Under the pieces are notes generated by a model. The model saw only the letters and a program-made list of their open reading frames with translations. It was not told where the DNA came from and did no database searches. This document shows, one piece after another, positions 1-8,361 of a stretch of DNA of 64,000 bases. Numbering within the stretch: position 1 is the stretch's first letter; each line of letters begins with the position of its first letter. Origin of the DNA: Planctomycetota bacterium (lineage in GTDB: Bacteria > Planctomycetota > UBA1135); assembly GCA_021776925.1 (NCBI GenBank), contig JAJFFB010000127.1:48681-112680 (forward strand), written 5' to 3'. The translations under genes were made by a program, and so were the position numbers.

Positions 1-500
1 ACGCCGCAGAACAGCGCCGTGGCGGTGCGCCGGCTGGGGATGACCGCGTACTCCTCGAGCAGATCGAAGACCATGGTCGAGGTCGCACCGTAGCGCGAAT
101 CCACCCATTGAAAAGGGGCCTCCAGGCGGTCATCCAGAGGCCCTTCGGCCCCGTCATGATGATCGAGCACCGCCAGCAAGGGCAGTCCGCCGGGCGGATG
201 GGTGTGACTGAATCCGGGTTGCGAATCGACCAGGATCAGCCCCCGGTAAAGCCCCGGGTCGACCCCCCCCTTGGGCAAGGACTGGATGTCGAGCAGGCGC
301 CGCATGGCGACGTTTTCGGCACGACGGATGCGCCCCTCGAGGACCAGGTCCGAGGCCAGACCGAAACGGTCGGCGAGGATCTGCTGCACGCCGACCAGAG
401 CGCCGAGGCCGTCCGGGTCAGGGTGGCGATGGGTGCACAGCAGGAGGCGGCCTTCGGCAGGAAGGACCTCGGCGAACTGTTTCAGATCCGGGGTGCTCAT
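1..500 (-). CDS. DHH-family phosphoesterase, 3' end cut by window edge
   Basis: The minus strand from the ATG at 500-498 stays open to the window start, giving about 166 residues. The N-terminus reads THRHPDPDGLGA, the first metal-binding motif of DHH phosphoesterases (usual form HxNPDxD), followed by LVDSQP near residue 80 and LDHHD near residue 105, the DHH signature. The family hydrolyses small phosphodiesters such as nanoRNA, pAp or cyclic dinucleotides; the substrate here cannot be told because the DHHA1 domain lies outside the window. The start codon overlaps the stop of the upstream isomerase gene (ATGA), so the two are probably translationally coupled. The gene carries an eight-C tract at 263-270 (Gly-Gly codons on its own strand). 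Confidence 0.85.
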   Translation of the reverse strand, partial: MSTPDLKQFAEVLPAEGRLLLCTHRHPDPDGLGALVGVQQILADRFGLASDLVLEGRIRRAENVAMRRLLDIQSLPKGGVDPGLYRGLILVDSQPGFSHTHPPGGLPLLAVLDHHDGAEGPLDDRLEAPFQWVDSRYGATSTMVFDLLEEYAVIPSRRTATALFCG

Positions 501-1393
501 GAAATGCCTTGGGAAGCCAGCGCGAGGCCGGCTTCCCTCCAGGCCTCTCTAGGATAGAACGGCGCCACCGCAAGCACGCGCAGGGCACTGTGTGGCAGGT
601 ATTCGCCCACCAGGCGGAAATCGACCTGACCCTCGCCGGGGAGCAGCAGATCACGCCCTTCCGCCCAGTCTTGCAGGCTCGCGCCGCAGGTCACGGCGGC
701 GAAAGAATCGAGCCACACGCCGGCCTCTTCCAGGCCGAGGTGGGCGCGTGCTTCGGCGCGGCCGCAATCGTGCCAATAGCCCAGCCAGTCGAGGCCTGCT
801 TCGCCGCGCAACTGGCTCAGGCCCGCTGGATCGAGTACTGCGGCAGGGCCTTCCGGCGTGTACAACGCCAGGTTCAAACCCGGTGCCGCCTGGTGCAGGG
901 AATGCAGGAATCGGGCCAGGGATTCCCATTGGCGTTCACGTTCCTGGTGCGCGGTGGCCAGTGGTTCCATTGCTTCGGACGCCGCCTCGGCCGAGCCATC
1001 GCGCAGCCGACCGAGCACCCGCGCGCCGCGCCGCTCGGCGGCAGCTTCTTCCAGGGGTCCGGCGTCCAGCACCAGGGTGACGGTGGAACACGCCTGCAGA
1101 CGCTGCAAAACGGCCGGGATCTGGGCGCATCCCTGCCGCCACAATTCGGCCTTCAAGGAGGCCGGAGCCCGCGCCAAGGCGGGCGCATCCGCTGGCAGCA
1201 AAGTGTCCCAGGCGGCGGCAGGGACGCCCGCAGCGCCCGTGCGCCCCTCGCTGAGGCCTTTTTCGGACCACTCGATCTGATCACCCGGCAAGGGCACGAC
1301 ACCCTGGAAGCCGGCTTCGGCCGCCGCCTCCAACTGGCGCCGGCAGGACCGCTCCTGCGGCCCGAAACAGGTCGATGCGATTTGCAATTTCAT
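497..1393 (-). CDS. Sugar phosphate isomerase/epimerase-like TIM-barrel protein
   Basis: A 298-residue protein beginning MKLQIASTCFG. The C-terminal third shows the pattern of the AP-endonuclease-2/xylose-isomerase-like barrel: a YWHDCGRAEA segment (usually WHDxGHAQ), an L-G-L...WLD stretch, then PGEGQVDF, the common 'GxGxVDF' near the end of these proteins. In active members this face binds a divalent metal. Several metal ligands are hard to align here because the usual histidines are sparse, so activity is uncertain. It overlaps the DHH gene by four bases and is divergent from the Cys-rich repeat gene. The specific substrate is unknown. Confidence 0.65.
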   Translation of the reverse strand: MKLQIASTCFGPQERSCRRQLEAAAEAGFQGVVPLPGDQIEWSEKGLSEGRTGAAGVPAAAWDTLLPADAPALARAPASLKAELWRQGCAQIPAVLQRLQACSTVTLVLDAGPLEEAAAERRGARVLGRLRDGSAEAASEAMEPLATAHQERERQWESLARFLHSLHQAAPGLNLALYTPEGPAAVLDPAGLSQLRGEAGLDWLGYWHDCGRAEARAHLGLEEAGVWLDSFAAVTCGASLQDWAEGRDLLLPGEGQVDFRLVGEYLPHSALRVLAVAPFYPREAWREAGLALASQGIS

Positions 1394-1448
1394 GTAGGAA
1401 TGGCGTGATTTTCCGTCAACTACCCGCGTCGTTCTCAGTATGCTGGGT

Positions 1449-1469
1449 TTGACACGGTGTGTCCCGTGT
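1449..1469 (+). promoter_or_regulatory. TTGACA box inside nested inverted repeats upstream of the Cys-rich gene
   Basis: A consensus -35-like TTGACA lies at 1449-1454, about 35 bases before the chosen start. It overlaps two nested inverted repeats: GACAC-ggt-GTGTC (1451-1463) and ACACGG-tgtgtc-CCGTGT (1452-1469). No good -10 box is seen at the right spacing, so this may be an operator or a short RNA hairpin instead of a classical promoter. Confidence 0.3.
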
Positions 1470-1488
1470 TTTGTCCCACTCGCATGAA

Positions 1489-2934
1489 ATGCTCAGCCTT
1501 CTGACCACTGCTTTCCTCATGGCCCCTCTGGCATCCTTGCCGCAGGAGCCCGTCACAGTCCAATCCGACCAATGCGTCCAGGTCCGCGCGCAAATCGCCC
1601 AAGACAGCGATTGCGGCCAGGGCGTATGCCCGCACCCGTTGCCGGCCCAGGTTGTCTCCGTTCAACAAGCCGCGCCCTTCCGGGTTTTTGTGGTCAAGAA
1701 CGGCCGCGCCACCGACGTCTGCGCGGGCAAGTCCGGTTGCTCCGACCTGGTCTCCAAGCAGCAGGAGAGCAGCTGCGACGCCCTGGTCACCGCGGTGGCC
1801 AAAAAGGAGTCGTGCAGCAACACCGCCTTAACCACCGTCTCCAAGCAGGAGCCGGGTTGCTGCGATGAAGTTGCCAACGCCGTCTCCAAGCAGAAGGCCA
1901 GCTGCGACGCTTCCGTTCTCGTGGTCTCCAAGCAGGAGCCGGGTTGCTGCGACGAAGTGGCCAACACCGTCTCCAAGCAAAAGGCCAGTTGCGACGCCGC
2001 GGCCAGAACCGTTTCCAAGCAAGAGCCGGGTTGTGACAAGGAAGCCTCGTGTGACGCGGTCGCCACCCTCGTTCAGGTGACCAAGGACCAGGAGACCTGC
2101 TCCGCCAGCAAGACCAGCGCCCTCGCCAAAGCCGGTTGCATCGATTCCGCCCTCGCCGGCATCAGCGCCCAAATGGTCTCGGTTTCCAAGCCGAAGTCAG
2201 AATGCTGCGACGAAGCGATCACCATCGTCTCCAAGCAGAAGCCGGGCTGCGACCAGGATGCCTCCTGTGATGCGGGCATCCTTGCCGTGCAGGTGACCCT
2301 GGATGGAGCCGAGTGCTCCTCTACCGAGTCCTGTGCCTTTGCCGAAGCCGGTTGCATCGATTCCGCCCTGGCCGGCATCAGCGCCCGTATGGTTGGTCCG
2401 TCCGTGGTCCGCCTGGTCGACGTCACCGCAGGCCTCGAGTGCACCGACCAAGAGCCGGCTGGCTGCGAGGAAGCGGTCAACATCGTCTCCAAGCAGGAGC
2501 CGGGTTGCTGCGACGGCGAGCCCTGCGTCGATTGTGCTGCCCACGAGGTCGCCTATCAGGTCGCAACCTTCGGCACCGACCTAGCGGCCGAGGAGTGCTG
2601 CGAGGCCCTCAAATTGGTAGATGTCGCGGTAGATCTGGTGCCGGGCGAAGTCACCCTGATCACCGACGTCGCCATCGAGTGCGAGGGAATCGTTGAGGAG
2701 GCAATCCTGCCCTCGGCTGAATACGTGATCCTGAGTGACGTCGGAGGCGAGATCGTTGAAATCTCAGACCTGGTTGGTTCGGTGACGACCACCTCCGGAG
2801 GCCATTTTTACTCCGGCCTGGTTCAAGCCGGTGACGCCCACAACCTCAGCGCAACCCAGGAACGACTCGACGAAATCGAGCAGCGCCTGGATCGCATCGA
2901 GCAGCTTCTGATCGCGCTGTCGGCGAAGCTCTGA
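1489..2934 (+). CDS. Secreted cysteine-rich repeat protein with C-terminal coiled coil
   Basis: I start it at the ATG at 1489, which gives a clean signal peptide (MLSLLTTAFLMAPLASLPQ); an in-frame GTG at 1459 adds ten charged residues and is less likely. The mature protein is built from about nine or ten copies of a unit of the form VSKQEPGCC-D-E-A-x-x-x-VSKQKxSCDA between residues about 85 and 345, rich in CC pairs. Two longer blocks (around 2130-2180 and 2345-2390) repeat an AEAGCIDSALAGISA-type segment. The end is a heptad helix (residues about 455-481) rich in L, I, E and R, a likely trimer or tetramer coil. No known domain is recognised. The cysteines could form disulfides in an exported wall or appendage protein, or bind metal. 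Confidence 0.75.
   Translation: MLSLLTTAFLMAPLASLPQEPVTVQSDQCVQVRAQIAQDSDCGQGVCPHPLPAQVVSVQQAAPFRVFVVKNGRATDVCAGKSGCSDLVSKQQESSCDALVTAVAKKESCSNTALTTVSKQEPGCCDEVANAVSKQKASCDASVLVVSKQEPGCCDEVANTVSKQKASCDAAARTVSKQEPGCDKEASCDAVATLVQVTKDQETCSASKTSALAKAGCIDSALAGISAQMVSVSKPKSECCDEAITIVSKQKPGCDQDASCDAGILAVQVTLDGAECSSTESCAFAEAGCIDSALAGISARMVGPSVVRLVDVTAGLECTDQEPAGCEEAVNIVSKQEPGCCDGEPCVDCAAHEVAYQVATFGTDLAAEECCEALKLVDVAVDLVPGEVTLITDVAIECEGIVEEAILPSAEYVILSDVGGEIVEISDLVGSVTTTSGGHFYSGLVQAGDAHNLSATQERLDEIEQRLDRIEQLLIALSAKL
1837..2524 (+). repeat. Intragenic tandem repeats coding for SKQ-x-GC(C) units
   Basis: The block GTCTCCAAGCAGGAGCCGG and the following bases recur nearly unchanged from about 1837, 1924 and 2488, with more diverged copies between. 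The first two long copies (about 1837-1911 and 1924-2000) are about 87 bases apart. High DNA identity points to recent duplication and possible copy-number variation between strains. Confidence 0.75.
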
Positions 2935-2973
2935 TCTGGCTGAGCGCGCTGGGCATTCCCAGCCGCTGAAAGG

Positions 2974-3008
2974 GGGCCGGCTCCGCAAGGAGCCGGCCCT
3001 TCCCTTTT
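2974..3008 (+). terminator. Strong intrinsic terminator
   Basis: An 11-bp perfect GC stem, GGGCCGGCTCC (2974-2984) with GGAGCCGGCCC (2989-2999), closes a GCAA tetraloop and is followed by TTCCCTTTT. It ends the Cys-rich repeat gene, and it sits tail-to-tail with purB, so it may also work for the minus strand. Confidence 0.85.
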
Positions 3009-3026
3009 GACCCCAGCTCCGGGCGG

Positions 3027-4466
3027 TCAGACCTTGACTTCGCCGACGGCGGCTTCGACCTGGTCGCGCTCCTGAAGGATCGGAGCGACCACCGAATCCA
3101 GGAATTCATCGACCTGCTCCGGTGCCCGGCCGACGAAGGCACTGGGCTCGAGCAGATCGTGCAGGCGGTCACGAATGGCGGCAAAGGCCGGATCCTGGCC
3201 GATCCTCTCCAGGAGGTCGTTGTGCCCGTCTTCGCACTTCATTCGGGCGGCCGCGGCATGGCTGTGCTGGCGGATCTGCTCGTGCAGATCCTGGCGGTCG
3301 CCGCCGGCTTGCACCGCCGCCATAAGAATGGTCTCGGTCGCCATAAAGGGAAGTTCGCGCTCCAGATTGGCTTCGATCACCTGTGGATAGGGCACCAGAC
3401 CAGAGGCTACGTCCTGGATCAGCAACAGGATCGCGTCGGCGGCCAGAAAGGACTCTGGGATGGTCAGACGCCGGTTGGCTGAGTCGTCGAGGGTGCGCTC
3501 CAGCCACTGCGCGGCGGCGGTCTGGCCGGCGTTGGGGAGCAGGTTCATCAGATAGCGCGCCAGGGAACTCACTCGCTCAGAACGCATCGGATTGCGTTTG
3601 TAGGGCATCGCCGAGGAGCCGATCTGACGCTGGCCGAAGGGCTCCTCCAGCTCACGGCGATGCGCCAGCAGGCGGATGTCGCCGGCGAATTTGGCCGCGG
3701 AGACGCCGATACCAGCGACCGCCTGGAGGACCAGGACGTCCCATTTGCGCGAGTAGGTCTGTCCGCAGACGGCGACGCTGCGCTCGAAACCCATGCGCTC
3801 GGTCACGCGGCGGTCCAGTTCGCGGACCTTGGCATGATCACCGTCGAAGAGTTGCAAAAAGCTCGCCTGGGTCCCGGTGGTGCCCTTGGCCCCGCGGAAG
3901 GGCAGCCGCTTCAGTACCTGCTCGATCTCTTCAAGGTCGAGGAGGAAATCCTGTAGCCACAAGGTGGCGCGCTTGCCCAGGGTGGTGGGCTGGGCCGGCT
4001 GGAAATGGGTGAAGGCGAGGACCGGCAGCGCCCTTTGCTCGCGGCAGAATGCGCTCAGAGCGCGGGCCACCTGGACCAGCCGGGCGCGCAGGAGGCGCAG
4101 GCCCTCTTGCATCAGGACCAGGTCGGCGCCATCGGCGACGAAGCAGGAAGTTGCACCGAGGTGGAGGATTCCGCGTGCGGCAGGAGCCACCTCGCCGAAG
4201 GCGTGGACGTGGGCCATGACGTCGTGGCGCAATTCCCGTTCCAATTCGGCGATGCGGTCGAAATCGATCTGTTCGCGGGCCGCACGCAGCTGCGCGATCT
4301 GCTCCTCGCCGATGTCCAGGCCGAGTTCGCGCTGGCAGTCGGCCAGGGCGATCCACATGTCCCGCCACACCAGACTGCGTCGGCGGTAGGAGAAGTTGTG
4401 CTGCATCGCAGCGCTGGCGTAGCGGGCGGCCAGCGGCGAGGAGTAGCTTTGGTGCGGATCGGTCAC
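3027..4466 (-). CDS. purB: Adenylosuccinate lyase
   Basis: Cytoplasmic purine enzyme that splits succinylaminoimidazole carboxamide ribotide to AICAR and adenylosuccinate to AMP. The 479-residue length fits the longer form of the family. The fumarase/aspartase signature SSAMPYKRNP is at residues 284-293, the THFQPAQPTT helix with the acid/base histidine at about 153-162, and a GATS loop at 104-107. The start is GTG (4466-4464), sharing one base with the TAG of the upstream VanZ-like gene. It is the last gene of nadC-vanZ-purB. Confidence 0.95.
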   Translation of the reverse strand: MTDPHQSYSSPLAARYASAAMQHNFSYRRRSLVWRDMWIALADCQRELGLDIGEEQIAQLRAAREQIDFDRIAELERELRHDVMAHVHAFGEVAPAARGILHLGATSCFVADGADLVLMQEGLRLLRARLVQVARALSAFCREQRALPVLAFTHFQPAQPTTLGKRATLWLQDFLLDLEEIEQVLKRLPFRGAKGTTGTQASFLQLFDGDHAKVRELDRRVTERMGFERSVAVCGQTYSRKWDVLVLQAVAGIGVSAAKFAGDIRLLAHRRELEEPFGQRQIGSSAMPYKRNPMRSERVSSLARYLMNLLPNAGQTAAAQWLERTLDDSANRRLTIPESFLAADAILLLIQDVASGLVPYPQVIEANLERELPFMATETILMAAVQAGGDRQDLHEQIRQHSHAAAARMKCEDGHNDLLERIGQDPAFAAIRDRLHDLLEPSAFVGRAPEQVDEFLDSVVAPILQERDQVEAAVGEVKV

Positions 4467-4966
4467 TAGGAAACGAAGGGTAGAGGTGGATCAGGCGCGA
4501 ACACGACAACCAGGTTCCAGGCCAGGCCCAGAACGATGAGCAGGAGGATCAGACGCAGGCTCGCCCCCTTCGCTCGGGGCAGGGAGAACCAGCGCGTCAG
4601 GATCAGGATGTGCAGGCAGCCGAGCAGATCGGAACCGATGTCGAGCATGCCGGAGCCGCGGTTGCGGGTGCTTTGATTCCATTCATCGAAGAACCCCATC
4701 ACCAGAACCACGGCGAGCAGTCCCAGCCAGGTCTGCCGCAGCTGGGGGGCCCGCGGCGGCAAGCGCAGAAGCGCGGTCAGGCTGAAAAAGCCATAGAGGA
4801 TCTGGTGGCCGAAATTGAGGCTGTATTCCTTATGGAAGGGGACCTCGCCACTCTCGGGGGGATGGCCGTGCTTCATCGAAACGGCCACGATCACGCCGAT
4901 CGACAGGGCCAGCAGCACTTGCCGCAATCGATTGGGCAGGCGAAAGAGTTCAGGATAGAGCGCCAT
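4466..4966 (-). CDS. VanZ-like family membrane protein
   Basis: A 166-residue integral membrane protein with four to five hydrophobic helices. It contains FFDEWNQ (residues about 91-97) followed by DIGSDLLG, the FDExxQ...D-x-x-x-N/D-x-x-G pattern of VanZ-like proteins. The family is named after the teicoplanin-resistance accessory protein, but its biochemical role is not settled; chromosomal copies like this are common and need not give resistance. It overlaps nadC by 17 bases and purB by one base. Confidence 0.75.
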   Translation of the reverse strand: MALYPELFRLPNRLRQVLLALSIGVIVAVSMKHGHPPESGEVPFHKEYSLNFGHQILYGFFSLTALLRLPPRAPQLRQTWLGLLAVVLVMGFFDEWNQSTRNRGSGMLDIGSDLLGCLHILILTRWFSLPRAKGASLRLILLLIVLGLAWNLVVVFAPDPPLPFVS

Positions 4967-5822
4967 CGCCCACCTCCAGCAGGAAAGAAAAATCGAGAGC
5001 CGACGCGGAATGGGTCAGCGCGCCCAGGGACACCCGGCTCACTCCAGTGTCGCCGAGGCGGGCAACGGTTTCAGGGGTGAAACCGCCGCTGGCTTCGAGG
5101 ATCGCATCGGGGAAGGCGCTGCGCAATTCCTCGACCGCACGAGGCAGGACCGAAGCCTCGAAGTTGTCCAGCAGGACGTAGTCCGCGCCATTCTCCAGCG
5201 CCGTGACCGCCTGCGGAAAATCCTGGGCCTCGGCGCCGACCAAGCGCCCGCCGGCGGCCGCCACAGCTGCCGCCACGGTGGCGGCGTAGTCCATGCCAGA
5301 GAGTGCGAAGTGATTCTCCTTCAGCAGCAGCTGGTCCGAGAGGTCGCGGCGGTGGTTGACCCCGCCGCCAGCGAGCACCGCCTGCTTCTGTGCATGGCGC
5401 AGGCCGGGCACGGTTTTGCGCGTATCCAGAACCTGCACCTCTCCGGCTGCGGCGACTGCAATCGCGGTTGCCGTTGCCACTCCGCTCAATTGCTGCAAGA
5501 AATTGAGCGCAGTTCGTTCGGCGGCCAGCAAGGCGGCGGCGGCACCTTGAACCTCAAGCACCGTGTTGCCGGACCTGACCCGGCTGCCGTCCTCGACCGC
5601 CCAGCGGCGTTGCAGCCCTGGGTCGCACAGGGCGAAGGCGGCATCGGCGTAGGCGCGACCGGCCACCACGCCGCTGGCCTTGGCCACGATGCGTCCGCAC
5701 GCCTGGCGCTGCGCTGGAACAACCGCCTGGGTGGTGGCGTCGGCTGCTGCTGCGTCCTCCTCAAGCGCCCTTCGCACCAGGTCCAGGATGGCCTGGTCAG
5801 GGGACGGCTTGGTCAGCGGCAT
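4950..5822 (-). CDS. nadC: Nicotinate-nucleotide pyrophosphorylase (quinolinate phosphoribosyltransferase)
   Basis: De novo NAD enzyme that converts quinolinate and PRPP to nicotinate mononucleotide, CO2 and pyrophosphate. The 290 residues match the family. Visible motifs are AERTALNFLQQLSGVAT (residues about 101-117), DTRKTVPGLRHAQKQAV (about 133-149), GGGVNHR, LLLKENH, LLDNF and the C-terminal EASGGFTPE barrel strand. It starts the short operon nadC-vanZ-purB. Confidence 0.95.
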   Translation of the reverse strand: MPLTKPSPDQAILDLVRRALEEDAAAADATTQAVVPAQRQACGRIVAKASGVVAGRAYADAAFALCDPGLQRRWAVEDGSRVRSGNTVLEVQGAAAALLAAERTALNFLQQLSGVATATAIAVAAAGEVQVLDTRKTVPGLRHAQKQAVLAGGGVNHRRDLSDQLLLKENHFALSGMDYAATVAAAVAAAGGRLVGAEAQDFPQAVTALENGADYVLLDNFEASVLPRAVEELRSAFPDAILEASGGFTPETVARLGDTGVSRVSLGALTHSASALDFSFLLEVGDGALS

Positions 5823-5842
5823 CTGCGGGATTCTACCCGCCC

Positions 5843-6265
5843 CTAAGGTGGGGCTTCCATTTGGGCGTACCAGTCACTCAGGTCGCTCGCCGTTTGCTGC
5901 CCGATGCCGGCTACGAGGTGAACCGCCGCTGGCCGCAACACCGGGCCCATCCGGCTGCGCTGCTCTGCCAGGAGCTGAGCTCGGCCAGCCCCCAGACCAG
6001 GGAGCAAAGCCAATTCAGGCCATGGCGCAGTTGCCAGATCTGGGTGGTGGGTTTCCACTGCGGCCAACGGCGCCTGCCTCGCGGCCGCACCGGGCTGGGA
6101 CCAGATAGCGGTGCGCACCGCCGCGATCAACAGCACTGCGCTCGCCACTTGCATCCTGCGTCCCATACCAGTTAGACGCGTCGCTGCGCACCAGGTGACG
6201 GCAAACCAAAACAAGTGCGCCAGGACCACCCTGGGAGGTTCAATCAACACCTGCTCAGGGCCCAC
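5843..6265 (-). CDS. Small membrane-anchored helix-hairpin-helix protein (ComEA-like)
   Basis: A 140-residue protein with a GTG start just downstream of the 6280-7011 gene. An N-terminal hydrophobic region (residues about 10-55) precedes a tandem helix-hairpin-helix domain: LLPGLGAGRAQLLAEQR at about 87-103 and HLVAGIGQQTASDL at about 115-128. Membrane-tethered HhH domains bind DNA non-specifically, as in the ComEA DNA-uptake receptor. The start is uncertain because another methionine lies near residue 34. Placement directly after ruvC and the NucS-like gene fits a DNA-related role. Confidence 0.55.
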   Translation of the reverse strand: MGPEQVLIEPPRVVLAHLFWFAVTWCAATRLTGMGRRMQVASAVLLIAAVRTAIWSQPGAAARQAPLAAVETHHPDLATAPWPELALLPGLGAGRAQLLAEQRSRMGPVLRPAAVHLVAGIGQQTASDLSDWYAQMEAPP

Positions 6266-6279
6266 CCTAGAAGGAGGAA

Positions 6280-7011
6280 TCAGAGGCCTTGAGCCAAACG
6301 CATCAGGTGGTCCAAAGCCACATCCTGCTGCTCGTCATTTATTGGCCGCACCACGCTACTCGCACCTTCCTTGGTCGCCACGACCAGGCACAGTCTCCCC
6401 TCTTCCAGGTGTAGCGCCGCACGGGGGCGGCCCGCTGGACCCAGCAACAGCGGCCAATCCTCGCCCTGCGCCGACCAACCAAGGCCTTGCCGGACCAGGT
6501 GCAGAAGTCTGCGCACAAAGGCGGCGTCGGTCTCCCCCAGGCCGCTGAGGCTCTGCTCAGGAAATCCATGGTGGGGCGCGGGAACCACCATTTCCAAGGC
6601 GAAGAGATCGGGGGCACCTTCGCTGCCGACCGACCACTGGTAGCCTCGGATCGCCACCGAACCATGCAATAGGCTGACTCGCGCCCGGTCGCCCGCAGCC
6701 CACTCACGCGCCACCAGGAGAACGCGCGGTTCGCGTCCGCGCAGGAAGGCAGAATCCGCTCCCAGAGCGCCGAAGCGGAATTCGCCAGCCGCATCCAGCA
6801 GATGATCCCATGCCAGCGCGGTCGGCCGGTCGACCAGACTCACCAAGCACGGCCTTCCGCACGCATCGCTGCCGCACACGGGAACCACGCCACCGCCCTC
6901 TAGACGCAGTTCTCCGGGAATGATGCACAGCCCGGGCTCCAGCCGCTCGGGGTGCTGTTCAAGCCAGTCCTGCAGACGGGTGGAGTCCGGGGCGGTGAGC
7001 AAGGGATTCAT
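6280..7011 (-). CDS. NucS/RecB-like protein with probable loss of nuclease residues
   Basis: A 243-residue protein; its ATG (7011-7009) overlaps the ruvC stop (ATGA). The N-terminus, LQDWLEQHPERLEPGLCII, then a strand and GGGVVPVCGSDACGRPCLVSLVDR, matches the shape of NucS-type PD-(D/E)xK domains (LExWLxxxPxxLxxGLxIIG...GxIDLLGxDxxGxxVVIELK). The positions where D, E and K are expected read V-P-V-C and S-L-V-D, so the catalytic triad seems absent. The remainder has no motif I recognise. This family assignment rests on pattern alone. Coupling to ruvC suggests a DNA repair or recombination accessory. Confidence 0.45.
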   Translation of the reverse strand: MNPLLTAPDSTRLQDWLEQHPERLEPGLCIIPGELRLEGGGVVPVCGSDACGRPCLVSLVDRPTALAWDHLLDAAGEFRFGALGADSAFLRGREPRVLLVAREWAAGDRARVSLLHGSVAIRGYQWSVGSEGAPDLFALEMVVPAPHHGFPEQSLSGLGETDAAFVRRLLHLVRQGLGWSAQGEDWPLLLGPAGRPRAALHLEEGRLCLVVATKEGASSVVRPINDEQQDVALDHLMRLAQGL

Positions 7012-7550
7012 GACTGCAGGGATGCGCCCGGAGGAAGGGCCGGCCCGCGCCCACGTGTGGGCGGATGCGCATGAGCCGGGGCCAACAGACCGCACAAAGC
7101 AATCGCCAGGGCGTCACTCTCGTCCTCGGCCTCGAATTCGAGGCCGCCGAACTGGGCAGAAACCAGACGCGCGACCTGCTCTTTGGTTGCAGCACCGGAA
7201 CCCGCCACCCGGCGCTTCACCAGCGCAGGTGGCAGTTCCAGAACGCCCACCTGGTATTCCTCGGCGGTGACCATGATCACCCCGCGCGACTCACCCAGTC
7301 GCAACGCGCTGCGTGCGTTCTTGCCGAAATAGGCAGATTCGAGGACCAGTTGTCGCGGCCGGTGCTGCTTGAGCAAGGCACTGATCTCGATCCGCAGGCG
7401 CTGCAAACGCGCACCCAGGCTGTGGCTTGATTCGCCCAGACGCAGCACCCCTGAGCCCAGTCGGCGCGCTTCACTGGCGGTGCCGGAGACCACCGCCCAG
7501 CCCACCTGGCGGGTTCCTGGATCGACGCCGAGCACGCAGCTTTGGCCCAT
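7008..7550 (-). CDS. ruvC: Holliday junction resolvase RuvC
   Basis: Dimeric endonuclease that cuts Holliday junctions made by RuvAB. The 180 residues include the four acidic catalytic positions: D10 in GVDPGT, E71 in LVLESAYFGKN, and D143 and D146 in EDESDALAIAL. The last twenty or so residues are a Pro/Arg-rich tail beyond the usual end. It heads a coupled run ruvC, NucS-like gene, HhH membrane protein; ruvA and ruvB are not in the window. Confidence 0.95.
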   Translation of the reverse strand: MGQSCVLGVDPGTRQVGWAVVSGTASEARRLGSGVLRLGESSHSLGARLQRLRIEISALLKQHRPRQLVLESAYFGKNARSALRLGESRGVIMVTAEEYQVGVLELPPALVKRRVAGSGAATKEQVARLVSAQFGGLEFEAEDESDALAIALCGLLAPAHAHPPTRGRGPALPPGASLQS

Positions 7551-7662
7551 GCGTGCATGCTAGCGCGCAAGACCCCGCTGTTGCCACCTGCCGCACACCA
7601 TTGAGGCCTGAACGGTGCTCGCCGCGGCCACTCAAAGGGGCCAGTCGGGTAGACTCCCGCCC

Positions 7663-8361
7663 ATGTCCGCCGATGTTGCTGCCGTCGTCCTCGCCGCGGG
7701 CAATGGGCGGCGTATGGGCGGCACCAACAAGGCGCTGCTCGACCTCGCTGGGGAAGCGGTCCTCGCCCACAGCCTGCGCAGTCTGCGCGCTTGTCCCTCG
7801 GTCGCCGATCTCACCGTGGTGATGAATCCAGTCGACTGCGAGGAACTGCAGCGCCGCTGGCGGACCACGCCGGCCGCGCTCGGCGCCGATCGCGTGGTCG
7901 AAGGCGGGGACCAGCGATGGCTGTCGAGCCGCAACGGCTGCACCGCCGCCGACGCCGGCTGCGCTCTGCTGCTGGTGCATGACGGCGCCCGGCCCCTGGT
8001 GCAGCAGGCCACCATTGAAGCCGTCGCCGCGGCCGCCCGCGAGCACGGCGCCGCGCTCGCCGCCGAGCCGCTGGCCGACACCCTGAAACGCGAGGACCGC
8101 GGCGGACGCATCGCCGCAACGCTGCCGCGCGACGGTTTGTGGCGTGCCCAGACGCCCCAGGTCTTCCGCCGCGAACTGCTGCTCGCCGCCTTCGCCGCCT
8201 GGCCGCCGCACCGCGGACTGCCCACCGACGAGGCCATGCTGCTCGAGGACAGCGCCGAGGGCGTCATGCTGGTCCCGGCGCCCTCCTCCAATCTGAAGCT
8301 GACAACGCCGCAGGATCTGCTGCTGGCCGAAGCCCTGCTCGCCCAGGACGCCTTGTCATGA
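7663..8361 (+). CDS. ispD: 2-C-methyl-D-erythritol 4-phosphate cytidylyltransferase
   Basis: MEP isoprenoid pathway enzyme that joins CTP to methylerythritol 4-phosphate. I use the ATG at 7663, which places the nucleotide-binding loop VVLAAGNGRRMG at residues 7-18, giving 232 residues, the normal size. Further motifs are HDGARPLV (about 106-113), the family signature, and TPQVF near 163. Its stop overlaps the ispF start (ATGA). Confidence 0.95.
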   Translation: MSADVAAVVLAAGNGRRMGGTNKALLDLAGEAVLAHSLRSLRACPSVADLTVVMNPVDCEELQRRWRTTPAALGADRVVEGGDQRWLSSRNGCTAADAGCALLLVHDGARPLVQQATIEAVAAAAREHGAALAAEPLADTLKREDRGGRIAATLPRDGLWRAQTPQVFRRELLLAAFAAWPPHRGLPTDEAMLLEDSAEGVMLVPAPSSNLKLTTPQDLLLAEALLAQDALS

